Assembly (NCBI GenBank): GCA_947632085.1
Contig: CANRNY010000011.1
Location: 1 to 64,000, forward strand
Direction: 5' to 3'
DNA length: 64,000 nt
From: an uncultured Bacilli bacterium
GTDB taxonomy: Bacteria; Bacillota_I; Bacilli_A; RF39; UBA660
Shown one piece after another: positions 1 to 9,419 of this stretch. The position numbers and the translations under genes were made by a program. Below the pieces are notes generated by a model. The model had not been told where the DNA came from. It searched no databases and was given only the letters and a program-made list of their open reading frames with translations. The first letter of the stretch is position 1; each line of letters starts with the position of its first letter.

Positions 1-865
1 CCTTAGAATAATAACCTTTAACATATATACCAATTTGAATATATCTATGAATAGAAGACAAATATTGTTCAATATCTTGACTTCCTTCTAGTAACGCGTA
101 CATACGCATTGGTATACTTGAAGCCTTATCGGCGTGAATTGTTGAAATAATATGGTGTCCAGAAGAAATAGAGTTACGAACTGCCATAACTGCTTCTGCT
201 GAACGAACCTCGGCAAGTAATATCCATATAGGGTTTTGTCTCATGCAGGCTACTAATGCATCTGTATAAGAAGCTATATTATTAGTCTTCATAGCTACAA
301 TATCACGATGAGGGAAAATTTTATCTAAGTGAAGCTCTAATGTATCTTCAATAGATATAATTTTTTCATCTTCCTTAGTATTACTAGCCAAATATTTAAC
401 AAGTTCTGTTTTACCAGAACCAGTTTCACCAGCTATCATAATATTACAATGACCCCAAACACACTTTATTAAAAAATCATGCATTTGATCAGTAATATAT
501 TGTTCACTAATTAATTTTTCTTTATTTAAACGAATCTTAGCTGGAGTTTTACGTATCAAACAGGCGATTCCATTGGTAGCAATGGAATCGTGGACAAAGT
601 TCATACGTAATTCAGCACTTTCAGAGTCAAGAAATGGATGAGCCATATTAAAAGTTCTACCCATAACATTTGCACATTGAAAGGCTAATTTTTCCATAAA
701 AGGATTATTTATATCAGGTCTTTCAACTTGATAAACACCTTTTGACAATGTTTTTAACCAAACTTGGCCACTATTACTATATGAAATATCGGTAACGTCA
801 TCATCCTCTAAAAATTCAGATAACGGGCCAAAATCCATCTGGGAGAAAACATTTTTCTCATCCAT
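1..865 (-). CDS. cpaF: CpaF/TadA-type secretion ATPase (3' end cut by window edge)
   Basis: I translated this by hand from the ATG at 865. The product belongs to the VirB11/CpaF family of hexameric ATPases that power assembly of Tad/type IV-like pili or type II-like secretion at the inner face of the membrane. Visible motifs, in order, are a Walker A (GETGSGKTE), an Asp/Glu box (SIEDTLELH), a Walker B-like segment (ILLAEVRSAEA) and a His box (SGHHIISTIHAD). About 288 residues are present and the frame is open at base 1, so the C-terminal end lies outside the window. It is the last visible gene of a minus-strand operon after the CpaB-like, pseudopilin-like and giant adhesin genes, which supports a pilus or secretion role. 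Which substrate it exports is inference. Confidence 0.93.
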   Translation of the reverse strand, partial: MDEKNVFSQMDFGPLSEFLEDDDVTDISYSNSGQVWLKTLSKGVYQVERPDINNPFMEKLAFQCANVMGRTFNMAHPFLDSESAELRMNFVHDSIATNGIACLIRKTPAKIRLNKEKLISEQYITDQMHDFLIKCVWGHCNIMIAGETGSGKTELVKYLASNTKEDEKIISIEDTLELHLDKIFPHRDIVAMKTNNIASYTDALVACMRQNPIWILLAEVRSAEAVMAVRNSISSGHHIISTIHADKASSIPMRMYALLEGSQDIEQYLSSIHRYIQIGIYVKGYYSK

Positions 866-897
866 AAAAACACCCTCTTTTTATTTTTAAATAATCA

Positions 898-1701
898 TTA
901 ACAAATAGTTAAATCTGTACACTCATTAGCCAAAATATGAGTTTGATTAATAATATGAGCACGTAACTCATCACTAGTTAATCTTGTCGCTTTTGGATTT
1001 GCAGTATAAGATGTATTTCTACCAATAGGTTCAATATTAATACCTAATTTTTCTGCTTTCTTTAATAGTAAGAAGATTTCCTCAGGAACAGCAAATAATA
1101 AATATTTAGCTTCTGTAGGATTATCTTTATCAGCGAAAACATTATTACCTTTACTATCTCTAACAGCTAAAACTTGAATAGAAGCAATAAATCTACCATA
1201 AATTAATTTACTATCATCTTCTTCTGCTTCAGATTCCAAATATAAGTCAATCATTTGATCAGGCATTATTGAATTACCCATTGCTTTTGTGTTATTAACT
1301 TCAAGAGCATATACAGTATATCCATCCTGAATGTTAGAGAATATCGAATTTGGAATATCTTCTTCATCCATTAATAATTCATTATAAAAGAAACTATTTT
1401 TAGCAATTTTAGCATCATATGAAACAACTTTACCAATTATATCATTTGGTTGAGTAACTATATTAGTCATACTAGAAACAGTATCTTTAGGTAATTCAGC
1501 ATATCCAATATCATCAGCTGTTATTTTAGTACGTCCTATTAAAGTAGTATTACAAAAAGGAACACTAGTAGGTTGAATAGATTGAGTAACACGCCAACTA
1601 TATCCTAAATATAATACAACCAATCCAATTAATACACCTAATATTGTAATAGTATTTTTATTACTTAAAAACTTTTTAAAAGGTACAAGTAAATTTCCCA
1701 T
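898..1701 (-). CDS. cpaB: CpaB/RcpC-like SAF-domain pilus assembly protein
   Basis: A 267-aa protein with a short cytoplasmic N-terminus, one membrane helix at about residues 18-36 (ILGVLIGLVVLYLGY) and an extracytoplasmic domain. The stretch from about residue 50 (TTLIGRTKITADDIGYAEL) and the following PNDIIGKVVSYDAKI segment look like the SAF domain of CpaB/RcpC/FlgA proteins, which sit at the base of Flp/Tad pili. The start follows a good AAGGAGGAATAAGA ribosome site. It lies 32 bases upstream of cpaF and 23 bases after the pseudopilin-like gene, so they are almost certainly co-transcribed. The family call rests on the fold pattern and gene context rather than strong motifs. Confidence 0.75.
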   Translation of the reverse strand: MGNLLVPFKKFLSNKNTITILGVLIGLVVLYLGYSWRVTQSIQPTSVPFCNTTLIGRTKITADDIGYAELPKDTVSSMTNIVTQPNDIIGKVVSYDAKIAKNSFFYNELLMDEEDIPNSIFSNIQDGYTVYALEVNNTKAMGNSIMPDQMIDLYLESEAEEDDSKLIYGRFIASIQVLAVRDSKGNNVFADKDNPTEAKYLLFAVPEEIFLLLKKAEKLGINIEPIGRNTSYTANPKATRLTSDELRAHIINQTHILANECTDLTIC

Positions 1702-1724
1702 TCTTATTCCTCCTTATTTACATC

Positions 1725-2231
1725 CTATGGATAATAATCACAATAACCATCGTTTGATGCCATCTTATCAGTTGTACATTTACCTTCATTACATTCGATA
1801 TTAACAGAATCAAACTCTACAATTAAATCAATTGAGTTTACTACATCTAAATCTGTCACAGCACTACTATCTTCGCTGTCTACATCTCTACCAATTATAA
1901 AACCAGCTGTCGTAGTAGATATCTTGACACTTACTTTAGGAGGAGACTCATATAAATCATAAAACTGTACATTGTAACTATCAGTTACAGAAACAGTTTC
2001 AGCAAATCTTCTTAGGAAGTTTTCAACGAAAACTTCCTTTAAGATTCTAATTTGTCCAGTCTGTGCATAATATCTATAATCTATAGCATCATACAAAGCA
2101 CTATTTGCAACTTCTTTTAATTGGTAATAATCTTGTGTATTTGATGTTGTAGCATCATTTGTTAGCATCATAACAGATGCTATAAAAATACCAAGTATTA
2201 TAAACCAATAGCCCCAATAGGATTCCTTCAT
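1725..2231 (-). CDS. TadE/pseudopilin-like single-pass membrane protein
   Basis: A 168-aa protein of unknown function. One N-terminal membrane helix (residues about 6-22, YWGYWFIILGIFIASVMM) is followed by a helical stretch and a beta-rich extracellular part ending in a cysteine pair region (NIECNEGKCTT). This layout, and its place between the cpaB-like gene and the giant adhesin gene, resembles minor pseudopilins (TadE/TadF) of Tad systems, but no TadE signature is clear. It starts 16 bases downstream of the adhesin stop with a plausible GAAAGGAGTGAG ribosome site. It could be a pilus subunit, an inner scaffold or a lineage-specific component; this is inference from context. Confidence 0.6.
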   Translation of the reverse strand: MKESYWGYWFIILGIFIASVMMLTNDATTSNTQDYYQLKEVANSALYDAIDYRYYAQTGQIRILKEVFVENFLRRFAETVSVTDSYNVQFYDLYESPPKVSVKISTTTAGFIIGRDVDSEDSSAVTDLDVVNSIDLIVEFDSVNIECNEGKCTTDKMASNDGYCDYYP

Positions 2232-2247
2232 ATGTTCTCACTCCTTT

Positions 2248-5200
2248 CTATTTAAATGCCAATCTAAAGTATTGTGTTTTATCTTTTTCCCAAAGAGTAT
2301 CAACATTAGCTATCTCAATATAATCTATCCAACGACATGTTCCACTATCAATCTTAGATCTTAAATTATTTTTAGCAGTATTTGCATCATTATTTTTAAC
2401 TATAGCACAAACTTCTAAATTCTTAGATGGATTACTTAAGTTATCTGAACTAGCAGCGTTAGTAGAGCCAAGTAACGAATCGAAGTTCTCTAGGAATAAG
2501 CTTCCATAGTGACCAAAGTTTGCAACACCATCATTCATCTGGCGAATTTCTTCATCGTCACCTTCGTTAGCAAACCACCTACAACTATTTGGATTACTAC
2601 ATGCACCAAATGGTAAAATTGAAGCTCTTCCATAAACTTTTAAATTATCAAAGTTAACTTCATAACCATACATATCATTGTAATTTCTTATTGCTGCTAA
2701 GGTTGAAGGTTTTAATTCAAATGAATATTCAGGAGTAACATCATCAGTATTAAGATAAACTTTCTCACCAAGCTCTTCGATTTCTTTTAATGCTACTAAA
2801 CCTTTATTAGTTTCTAATTTATTACCAGCATAGTAGAAAGCACCATTACCGGTCCAATTGCTACCAAGATCTCTATTAGTAGAACCATCCAAATCAGATA
2901 ATGCAACCGTTGTCGTATTAAATCCTAATACCCCTTTTGTCTTAGTTGTATCTATATCTTTATTAAAATCATAATTATACCCAGTATCTTCTACAAATTT
3001 CTGCGCTGTTGGTATATCAACCGAAGTATAAGAAACAATTGGATCACCACAACATAAGCAAAGGTTTTCAACAACTTCATAGAAGCACGTTCGTTGATTT
3101 TGAGGTATTACCGCCGAAGCATCACCCATAATACGACCTAATCGTCCATCAGTATAACTACCAATCTGCGTAAATTCATACGTATATTGATATAAATTTC
3201 GCGCTGTTGTCATACTAACTGGGAATATATTCAGATTACCAGATATTACATTTTCATCATCTTTATAACCAACAAATACAGACCACTTATTTTTTTCTTC
3301 TTGAGAACGATTAGTATAAGAAGGGCCACCACGTTTTGCAGCATTATTCCATGCCTCTTCTAAAGTTTCACCATGTTCTCTAGTATCATTAGGACCAGTA
3401 TACCAAATACCTTTATTTCGATAGAAACTACTATTTTTTATCGACGCCTCAATATAATGAGCATCAAAGTAGTATATAGTATAAGAATAACAGCTTCCAC
3501 CTATCCAATCAGGAACAGACGTCGCACCATTTATCATAACTACATCACCAGTTTTACCATCAGTCGAAGCATGTGGTCCAGTATTTTCAGCAGTTATAGA
3601 ACATAGTGTAATTTCTTTTCCAACAACATGACTATTTTCACTATCTTTTTCAATTGACAATGCTTTATTACAAATTCCATCATCATTACTACAAGCATTA
3701 AATCCCTTAACAGGTTTCATACTACTATCCTTACCATATGTTTTAACTAATGTATCATCTGTCCATACACCATCTGAATCATAGTATTCGAAGTTTAATA
3801 AGTTTCTTGATAATTCAGCATCAGTAACCGGATCTGCCGGTTCACATTCACTATCATCAATAGCTAATAAACATTTATCTGAATAACCAATTTCAACATC
3901 TTTTACCGAAGTATTAGTATAGTTCTTGTATCCAGCAGGTTTACCTTTGTTTTTAAAGACAATATCATTTAATGTATCATACTCAATCAGAACGTTATCA
4001 TCTTGTAATATAGTCATATAGACATCTTCATCATAAGTATAAGAAACAAATGGTTCAAACATAGTTAAAATCTGAACAAACGATCTGCTACTACCCATAA
4101 ACATATCATAAGTTGTTGGATTGTTTTTCTTATCATTACTATCATCAGACCCGTTATATAATTCGAAGTGTTGACAATTCCAGAACTGTTCATATTTTGA
4201 AATAATAGTATTAAAGTCATTACTCATCGCGCCACGATAGCCATTTAAGGCTGATTCAGCTTTATCCATCATATCCTTCTGTAATTTTTCAAAAGCTTCA
4301 GATTTGTTAGAGTCAGTATCACTTGAATAACATCCACCTTCTGATGTCTCAGGAGTAGTTGGCTTTTTTTCACCAACAGTTCCAGTACCAGTAGGCGCAG
4401 CAGGGAAGGAACAAGCAGTTCCCTTTTGAGTATCCATAGAATACTGTGGAGTAGTATTTCCTCCAAGTGGATCTTGTGTACCATCAGCTGAAGTATTTAC
4501 ATAAAATTTTTGATATGTACCCTCTGTATCATCTGGTCCAGTAAATTTATGATTTAAAGCCAATTCATAATGACCATATTCAGTATTAGTAGAAGAACAT
4601 ACCCAACCATAAGTAGTTTCATTAGCTTCAGTATCAGGATCATCTTCCTTAGTTACTTTATATTCATATTCTAAACAACCACTATCAACAACATAAGTAA
4701 ATGTATCAGAACTAGAATCTTGAGCTTTGACATCAGAATAAGAGTGAGATGAATTACTATAGTTATTATATTGATTAACTAGATCAACGGAAGCCTTAAC
4801 TAAATCCTTCATTAATAAATCATAATCTAAATATGTCGTATAACAAGTACGTCCACCTTCAATAAAGATATCATTATCATGATTTTGAAAATATGTACCA
4901 GCTAAAACGGCATTTTTACCAACGAAGTTACCAAAAGCACTCATAGTTATCTTCCAATCCTCACGACAACTTACTTGGCAATATTCATTAGTATTATAAG
5001 CTGAAACCATTATTGAATTACCACGATCATCTTGTTTTTGATAAGAAGACACATCAGCTCCAGGAGTTCTATAATCACTTGCATAATTTCCTTTAACTTT
5101 TACAACACAAGTACCTATAGCTTCTGAATATTTCTTAGCTTCTCCTGTATAATAAGCACCTTCTTTTATTTCGTATTCATCAACGGATTTATTATCCTCT

Positions 5201-8085
5201 GGATTATAACTACATACATTTGACATAGTTGATACAGAACATTTGCCGTTACATACATTAGAAATTACATAAGAATATGTTTCTTCGTCTAAAACTTCGC
5301 TACAACAACCAGCAGCTTTAAATAAACCTGGATTAAATGAGCTCGCACAACTAGACTCAGAAGTACATGTTTTATAATCTAAGCTCTTAATACTACTACA
5401 AATAGAACCTTTATCACCATCTATATTAAAGTAGATATAAACCTCCCTAGGTTCACTTAAATCCATTACCAACATTCTTTGTTTTGAAGCTGTACCAGCC
5501 TCTGGATTACCAATACGAACACTTGAGTAATCAATACCACCACCATATTTTAAGACTAAACTATATTCTTTTTCTTCTTCTCTATTTTTTGGTATTTCTA
5601 CAGTAGTAGCATTAGTAACTTCAATTTTAACTTCATAATCATATACATCTTGTTTTGGTGAAGTTGTAGATTCTTCACCATTTTTAACTAAACTAACTAA
5701 AGTTCCTTTAACACCAGTTTTATTCAAATATACATAATTTGAAGTCTTACCATCCATTTTTAATTCTGTTCTTTGTGGTAAAGTAAATTTACCTTTATAA
5801 ACTATTTCATAACTGTTCTCGCCAGTAACAGTTGTTTTTTTACTATCGATGGTTCTTTGGAAAGCACCACCTTCTTCAAATTTATAATTTTTATAATTAG
5901 TAAACATATCATACAAATAGCCAAGCACAGTACTATCAGTACTACTATTACCAGTGTCTATACCAAAATCATTTACTGCAGCAATAACTTTATTACGATA
6001 TTCATTATAATTAGAATCACTAGGACTAGGAACATGGCCATCAGTATCCACATAATATTCTTTATAAATTTCAGCTAATTTCTCAGCAAGTTTTCTATAT
6101 TGGACATAGTGTGAATAATATTTAGTATCACTTTGTTCAGTAACTCCACTATAACCAGTTATAAGAGCAACCGTACGAATAGCAACGTGTGCTGCAATTC
6201 TAACTGAATTATTAGGTTGAGTAAATGCTGATGTAGTCGTTTTAGTATTTAATAAATCAATTATTACTCCAATCATTTTACCTAAATCAGAAGATTGACT
6301 AACACGTTCTTCTATATTGTATTTTTCCCCATTAGGTCCAGCACGACCAGGATCCATACATAACGCAAAATAATTTTTTCCATCTCCACATGTAGATACA
6401 GCATCATAGTTATTACTATTTAATCCTTTAGATATATTAATATCTGATAATGCATCACCAGAAAATTTAATAATTGCATAATCACACATTTGATGTTCAA
6501 AATCATTTAAAGCATAATCGTTATTTACACCAGATACAATTCTAGCATCAACATCTATCGCAAATGATCCATTTGAAGCCTCTGAATTATTTGACGCAGG
6601 TTTTACTTGAAATTTATATACTACATTTCTTACTGAATTATCTGCATCTTGAATACTAACATTTACATCTATATACTTACCAGAATCAGTGGCTTTTAAA
6701 CCACTAACTAAGCATTGCTTATTTTGATACTTAACTTTTAAATTTTCATTTGAAGCCGCAGAGCATGTTTTCATATTAGGAACAGCTAAGAAGCTATTTT
6801 GATTTTCATAAACAGATTTAAAACGATCAACTTCTGTTACATCAGTTTCATATTTAGCATAATAAGTTGCATAATCATTAGTTGGTACACTAGTTCCAGG
6901 TTTTATTAAAGAACCTTCATTATTTTTAACCCATCCTAAGAACTTTTTAGCTTTTCCAAAAGGAGTATCTTTTTGTTTTACATTAGGTAAAGTAAAGTTC
7001 CCTTCACTTGCACAATAATAAACACCAGCAGATGTTTCCTTACATTGACTAGCACTAACTAAATCAGATGAAACATTATCAAAAACTAATTGAACTCCTG
7101 CTTTATAACTATAACATGCAACATAACTACCACCATCCATAGCAGCTACACTTCCATTAACAGCAGCAGGTGCACATTGACCTATTTTTTGATAATCTCT
7201 ATTTTCATAAGCTTCATCAGGTACTCTAACCCAACCTTCAAACTTTAAAAGTCCGCTAGTTTTATCAACGCTACCTCCTCTTTCGCTGTCTTTTGCTGTA
7301 CATGATGGTAAATTAACATTACCAGTAACAATACTTTCCCAATAACTATAACCAGGATAATTTTGGGCTTTCCATTGTGAAGCATTAATATCACATGTGC
7401 CATATCCACCTGGATAAATTCTAATACCACCTGTATAACTTATATTAAAATAAATATAAATATCTTTTTCTTTTTTCTCACCGCCATCATCATAGCTGAT
7501 TTTAAATTTAGCAGATGAATAAACTGTTTCATGGACATTTAACGCCGCTTCAGCAGGTTCAACTGAACAAAGTGCTCCGACTTTACATCCATCCCAGTTT
7601 AAGTATTGAGCATTACGTTTATCTGAAATACTTTTAATGCTAACATTAGAAAGACTTAATTGAGATTGAATTCGATTAATAATGTCAACTCTTAAATCAT
7701 CTTTAACTGTACCATTAATTACCACAGTCATAGAACTTGGAGATATTAAATTGTAATAAAAAGTAAACGTTCTTTGACCACTTTCATCTTCAAATCCGAC
7801 TATTCCACGACCAGTCCAAGTACAAACTATTTTATCAGTACCAGACTTTTTAGGTTCTTTATTAAACGCAATATAATAATTACCATTTTTTTGCGTTAAT
7901 GAAAGAGCTTGTAACTCACCTTGAGCCTTACAACTCAATCCTAAATAATCCTTGGAATCCATTACTACTGGACTACCTTTAAATTCTGGGCTAATTACTT
8001 TATCGTCAGCAAAAGCTGTACCGATAACAGTTATAAAAGAAAATATTATAAATAGAATATATTTTTTCAAATTACTAATCTTCAT
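2248..8085 (-). CDS. giant secreted cysteine-rich adhesin (1945 aa) of a Tad-like locus
   Basis: The largest gene in the window. It has a signal peptide (residues 1-26, cleavage near GTAFA-DD). Two segments near residues 285 and 380 (FEGWVRVPDE; KKFLGWVKNNEG) resemble Listeria-Bacteroides (InlB B-type) repeats. Near residue 578, ALCMDPGRAGPNG resembles the cysteine segment of thioester/TQXA adhesin domains. The middle (about 890-1010) and C-terminal parts are dense in cysteines, suggesting disulfides. There is no C-terminal membrane helix or sortase signal, so it is probably released or held by the pilus machinery encoded downstream. Its start overlaps the stop of the preceding gene (TAATG), implying translational coupling. 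The role as a pilus tip or secreted adhesin is inferred from size, signal peptide and operon. Confidence 0.8.
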   Translation of the reverse strand: MKISNLKKYILFIIFSFITVIGTAFADDKVISPEFKGSPVVMDSKDYLGLSCKAQGELQALSLTQKNGNYYIAFNKEPKKSGTDKIVCTWTGRGIVGFEDESGQRTFTFYYNLISPSSMTVVINGTVKDDLRVDIINRIQSQLSLSNVSIKSISDKRNAQYLNWDGCKVGALCSVEPAEAALNVHETVYSSAKFKISYDDGGEKKEKDIYIYFNISYTGGIRIYPGGYGTCDINASQWKAQNYPGYSYWESIVTGNVNLPSCTAKDSERGGSVDKTSGLLKFEGWVRVPDEAYENRDYQKIGQCAPAAVNGSVAAMDGGSYVACYSYKAGVQLVFDNVSSDLVSASQCKETSAGVYYCASEGNFTLPNVKQKDTPFGKAKKFLGWVKNNEGSLIKPGTSVPTNDYATYYAKYETDVTEVDRFKSVYENQNSFLAVPNMKTCSAASNENLKVKYQNKQCLVSGLKATDSGKYIDVNVSIQDADNSVRNVVYKFQVKPASNNSEASNGSFAIDVDARIVSGVNNDYALNDFEHQMCDYAIIKFSGDALSDINISKGLNSNNYDAVSTCGDGKNYFALCMDPGRAGPNGEKYNIEERVSQSSDLGKMIGVIIDLLNTKTTTSAFTQPNNSVRIAAHVAIRTVALITGYSGVTEQSDTKYYSHYVQYRKLAEKLAEIYKEYYVDTDGHVPSPSDSNYNEYRNKVIAAVNDFGIDTGNSSTDSTVLGYLYDMFTNYKNYKFEEGGAFQRTIDSKKTTVTGENSYEIVYKGKFTLPQRTELKMDGKTSNYVYLNKTGVKGTLVSLVKNGEESTTSPKQDVYDYEVKIEVTNATTVEIPKNREEEKEYSLVLKYGGGIDYSSVRIGNPEAGTASKQRMLVMDLSEPREVYIYFNIDGDKGSICSSIKSLDYKTCTSESSCASSFNPGLFKAAGCCSEVLDEETYSYVISNVCNGKCSVSTMSNVCSYNPEDNKSVDEYEIKEGAYYTGEAKKYSEAIGTCVVKVKGNYASDYRTPGADVSSYQKQDDRGNSIMVSAYNTNEYCQVSCREDWKITMSAFGNFVGKNAVLAGTYFQNHDNDIFIEGGRTCYTTYLDYDLLMKDLVKASVDLVNQYNNYSNSSHSYSDVKAQDSSSDTFTYVVDSGCLEYEYKVTKEDDPDTEANETTYGWVCSSTNTEYGHYELALNHKFTGPDDTEGTYQKFYVNTSADGTQDPLGGNTTPQYSMDTQKGTACSFPAAPTGTGTVGEKKPTTPETSEGGCYSSDTDSNKSEAFEKLQKDMMDKAESALNGYRGAMSNDFNTIISKYEQFWNCQHFELYNGSDDSNDKKNNPTTYDMFMGSSRSFVQILTMFEPFVSYTYDEDVYMTILQDDNVLIEYDTLNDIVFKNKGKPAGYKNYTNTSVKDVEIGYSDKCLLAIDDSECEPADPVTDAELSRNLLNFEYYDSDGVWTDDTLVKTYGKDSSMKPVKGFNACSNDDGICNKALSIEKDSENSHVVGKEITLCSITAENTGPHASTDGKTGDVVMINGATSVPDWIGGSCYSYTIYYFDAHYIEASIKNSSFYRNKGIWYTGPNDTREHGETLEEAWNNAAKRGGPSYTNRSQEEKNKWSVFVGYKDDENVISGNLNIFPVSMTTARNLYQYTYEFTQIGSYTDGRLGRIMGDASAVIPQNQRTCFYEVVENLCLCCGDPIVSYTSVDIPTAQKFVEDTGYNYDFNKDIDTTKTKGVLGFNTTTVALSDLDGSTNRDLGSNWTGNGAFYYAGNKLETNKGLVALKEIEELGEKVYLNTDDVTPEYSFELKPSTLAAIRNYNDMYGYEVNFDNLKVYGRASILPFGACSNPNSCRWFANEGDDEEIRQMNDGVANFGHYGSLFLENFDSLLGSTNAASSDNLSNPSKNLEVCAIVKNNDANTAKNNLRSKIDSGTCRWIDYIEIANVDTLWEKDKTQYFRLAFK

Positions 8086-8837
8086 TATAAAACACTCTTC
8101 TTTCTTCTAACTATTATCACCGTTATCACAACCCCTACCGCAACAATGGCTCCAACAATCACATATTTATATTTTGAAATACTACTCATTGCTTTATTTA
8201 TTGTATTATTTGTTCCATCTTTATTCTCTTCATCAATATTTTGTTCATTCAAAGAAGCTTTATATTCATTTATCCTATCATATATAGTTGAACGATCTAT
8301 ATTAAAGTTTGTATATTGTAAACACAAATAATAATCTGGAACATCAGAACATATATCTAATTCAGAATAAACATTAAACTTTGGAACAGTTAATTTCATT
8401 GTTCTTAAGCTTTCACCAGAACAACCACCATATACAGAATAAATATCGAATTGATATTCAACATTTGCATCTAAAGCAAGCTGTTTCAAAGTAATTACAC
8501 CATCAGCATCAACATTATTTGCTCCAACTGATGTAGGATTAGCTGTAACACCTTTTCCTTTTGGTGTAACTCTAATTCCCATCTTATCATTAATATTAAA
8601 TATCTTAATATATATGTAATGTTTCTTTAATTCTTTAACACCTATTTCAGGATCTTCATCTATGCTTACCATTTCATCTCCTGTAACATATGTTACCTTT
8701 ACATTAGCTGCCTCACTTCTAAGTTCACTTAATAGTGTTGAACTACATACATTTACTGTTTCCTCTTCGGCACTAACCTTTCCTATAAATAAAAAGGCTA
8801 CTAAAATCATAAATAATAATATCTTTTTCCTCTTCAT
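8085..8837 (-). CDS. surface protein with signal peptide and C-terminal membrane anchor
   Basis: A 250-aa protein with a signal peptide (residues 1-23, ending KVSAEEE), an extracytoplasmic beta-rich domain with scattered cysteines, and a C-terminal membrane helix (about 225-244, YVIVGAIVAVGVVITVIIV) followed by RRKKSVL. It is the first gene of the minus-strand pilus/adhesin operon and overlaps the adhesin start by one base. No domain family was recognised. Its anchored, disulfide-capable exterior makes it a candidate accessory or anchoring subunit for the 1945-aa adhesin; that is inference. A sigma-A-type promoter lies just upstream (8866-8894). Confidence 0.7.
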   Translation of the reverse strand: MKRKKILLFMILVAFLFIGKVSAEEETVNVCSSTLLSELRSEAANVKVTYVTGDEMVSIDEDPEIGVKELKKHYIYIKIFNINDKMGIRVTPKGKGVTANPTSVGANNVDADGVITLKQLALDANVEYQFDIYSVYGGCSGESLRTMKLTVPKFNVYSELDICSDVPDYYLCLQYTNFNIDRSTIYDRINEYKASLNEQNIDEENKDGTNNTINKAMSSISKYKYVIVGAIVAVGVVITVIIVRRKKSVL

Positions 8838-8865
8838 AAAGCACCAACCTTATTTTCTAAATATA

Positions 8866-8894
8866 ATTTTACCATTAACATTTCAAAATAACAA
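8866..8894 (-). promoter_or_regulatory. sigma-A-type promoter of the pilus/adhesin operon
   Basis: On the minus strand TTGTTA (8889-8894) and TAAAAT (8866-8871) are separated by 17 bases and point into the 250-aa surface protein gene. No other promoter is evident inside the operon down to cpaF. Confidence 0.5.
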
Positions 8895-8901
8895 TATTAA
8901 A

Positions 8902-8930
8902 TTGCAGTATTTTTTTGATTATGATATATT
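8902..8930 (+). promoter_or_regulatory. promoter of the thioredoxin gene, divergent from the adhesin operon
   Basis: TTGCAG (8902-8907) and TATATT (8925-8930) with a 17-base spacer; a TATGAT at 8920-8925 is an alternative -10. The leader before the ATG at 8947 would be very short. Confidence 0.4.
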
Positions 8931-8946
8931 ATTAATGGTGATTTTA

Positions 8947-9399
8947 ATGAAGAAAAATGTTATAAAAATTATTGTATTTATTGTAATTATTGGCGCTGTT
9001 ATAGGTCTTATATATGCTAGTAGCGTTTTAAAAGGAAAAGAAGAAGATTTAGATAATCATCTTATTGAATTAAATTTTTCTCAATTACAAGAAAAAATAA
9101 ATAATAAAGATTCATTTATTCTTTTGTTCTCTCAAACAGACTGTCCCCATTGTCAAGCTTTTAAACCAATATTTAAGGAAGTATTAGCTGAACACGACAT
9201 TGATGCATATGAACTTAAACTTGACCTTTTAAGTAAAGAAGAAAAAAATGAATTATCATCAATTGCTAACGTTTCTGGAACCCCAACAACGGTCTTTATC
9301 GTTGATGGAGAAGAAAAAAGTACAGCAACTCGTTTAAAAGGTGAAGCAACAGCAGATAAAATCGAAGCTAGATTAAAAGCATTAGGTTATATAGAATAA
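8947..9399 (+). CDS. membrane-anchored thioredoxin-like protein (CPHC)
   Basis: A 150-aa protein with an N-terminal membrane helix (IIVFIVIIGAVIGLIYASSV) and an extracytoplasmic thioredoxin fold. The active site is DCPHCQAF at about residue 67, a CPHC motif like DsbA-type oxidases, and the cis-proline loop GTPTTVF is present. The start at 8947 is chosen because it follows GGTGATTTTA; longer upstream reading overlaps the divergent gene. It is transcribed divergently from the operon encoding the cysteine-rich adhesin and could help form or check disulfides outside the cell; the partner is inference. The CPBP protease gene follows 20 bases later. Confidence 0.88.
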   Translation: MKKNVIKIIVFIVIIGAVIGLIYASSVLKGKEEDLDNHLIELNFSQLQEKINNKDSFILLFSQTDCPHCQAFKPIFKEVLAEHDIDAYELKLDLLSKEEKNELSSIANVSGTPTTVFIVDGEEKSTATRLKGEATADKIEARLKALGYIE

Positions 9400-9419
9400 A
9401 AGAATAAAAGGTGATTAAT

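Noticed and set aside
3373-3606. Plus-strand frame inside the giant adhesin gene
   Set aside because: Composition is that of the complementary strand of a coding gene, with no start signal or homology.
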